A DNA stretch of 64,000 bases from Acinetobacter qingfengensis (GTDB lineage Bacteria > Pseudomonadota > Gammaproteobacteria > Pseudomonadales > Moraxellaceae), in NCBI RefSeq assembly GCF_008693185.1, contig NZ_VXKN01000006.1:62001-126000 (forward strand), read 5' to 3'. The position numbers and the translations under genes are program-made. How positions within the stretch are numbered: position 1 is the stretch's first letter; every line of letters starts with the position of its first letter. The notes under the pieces were generated by a model. It searched no databases and was not told the DNA's origin. It saw only the letters and a list, made by a program, of their open reading frames with translations. Shown here in pieces: positions 63,776 to 64,000 of this stretch.

Positions 63776-64000
63776 ATGAAATTTATTCTGCAAAAAGTTC
63801 TATGGAGTAGTAGGCATTTGTTGGTAGCAAATTTTGAACGTATTTTCCTGAGTCATATTGTCATACGGCGCTGTATTATTCTCCTGATTCTGTTACTGAT
63901 GGGTATCATGGATTATATTACAGGCATTGAATATTCCTTTTCGATTTTTTATCTTATTCCGGTTGCAATTGCATCTTGGTATGACACCAGCAAAGCAACT
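63776..64000 (+). CDS. Membrane sensor protein, probable diguanylate cyclase, 3' end cut by window edge
   Basis: The frame is open from ATG 63776 to the right edge for 75 codons. It has a hydrophobic helix and the segment DYITGIEYSFSIFYLIPVAI followed by ASWYDTSKAT. That segment is typical of the N-terminal membrane sensor that precedes GGDEF domains in many proteobacterial diguanylate cyclases. The catalytic domain would lie outside the window, so this call is from the sensor alone. The ribosome site is weak and the start uncertain. Confidence 0.65.
   Translation, partial: MKFILQKVLWSSRHLLVANFERIFLSHIVIRRCIILLILLLMGIMDYITGIEYSFSIFYLIPVAIASWYDTSKAT

Noticed and set aside
1..64000. tRNA, rRNA, CRISPR arrays, insertion sequences or prophage genes
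   Set aside because: I read through the intergenic regions and found no cloverleaf-like, rRNA-like, regularly spaced repeat, transposase or phage gene sequences.

Overview
The window is a visibly AT-rich stretch of bacterial chromosome. Its gene content points to Acinetobacter or a close relative in the Moraxellaceae: an AbOmpA-type OmpA, an OprB porin next to a membrane PQQ glucose dehydrogenase, rplM-rpsI followed by sspA-sspB, and a CysI-type reductase with a DUF934 partner. Genes are dense on both strands. I see no rRNA, tRNA, insertion sequence, prophage or CRISPR array. Both edges cut a gene: an FUSC-type membrane protein on the left and a probable diguanylate cyclase on the right.

Layout. 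1-6.4 kb: FUSC protein (partial), divergent IclR regulator, purL. 6.5-13.5 kb: a one-strand run of TetR regulator, outer-membrane phospholipase A, and a YhiI-RbbA-YhhJ ABC exporter, headed by a perfect 13-bp-arm palindrome that overlaps a promoter. 13.8-18.7 kb: AraC regulator, rplM-rpsI with a structured leader, an unknown membrane protein, sspA-sspB, and a tail-anchored unknown. 18.8-22.6 kb: OprB porin and PQQ glucose dehydrogenase, separated by two large hairpins. 22.8-30.6 kb: aldehyde dehydrogenase, sulfite/nitrite reductase plus DUF934, a lone pseudopilin, ompA, a membrane-anchored HExxH protein, an HdeD-like protein and a VOC protein. 30.8-36.2 kb: acetyltransferase, UvrD-like helicase, two small conserved proteins, a YbaL-type antiporter. 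36.3-40.1 kb: rpmB-rpmG, coniferyl-aldehyde-dehydrogenase-type enzyme with a divergent TetR regulator, purU. 40.2-48.5 kb: tonB-exbB-exbD, an MHYT-GGDEF-EAL protein, amino-acid permease, rsmC, xanthine permease. 48.6-56.9 kb: typA, a three-gene cluster (nitrilase-like hydrolase, ATP-grasp ligase, C45 Ntn-hydrolase), mscL, a gamma-glutamylcyclotransferase-like protein, mutM-parvulin. 56.9-64 kb: a TonB-dependent receptor of the YncD/PqqU type, an AEC transporter flanked by a diverged direct repeat, dsbC, a DUF2939 protein, ygfZ, an Lrp-type regulator, and a partial sensor protein.

How they fit. Oxidation of sugars in the periplasm links OprB (entry), Gcd (PQQ-dependent oxidation), the PqqU-like receptor (probable PQQ uptake) and TonB-ExbB-ExbD (energy for that receptor), all within 40 kb. 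The TetR-PldA-exporter run looks like one envelope-response operon. The hydrolase/ATP-grasp/C45 cluster has the parts of a small amide-bond pathway whose product I cannot name; it is the best candidate here for an undescribed system. The rest is mostly housekeeping: translation, purine and sulfur metabolism, DNA repair and envelope maintenance.
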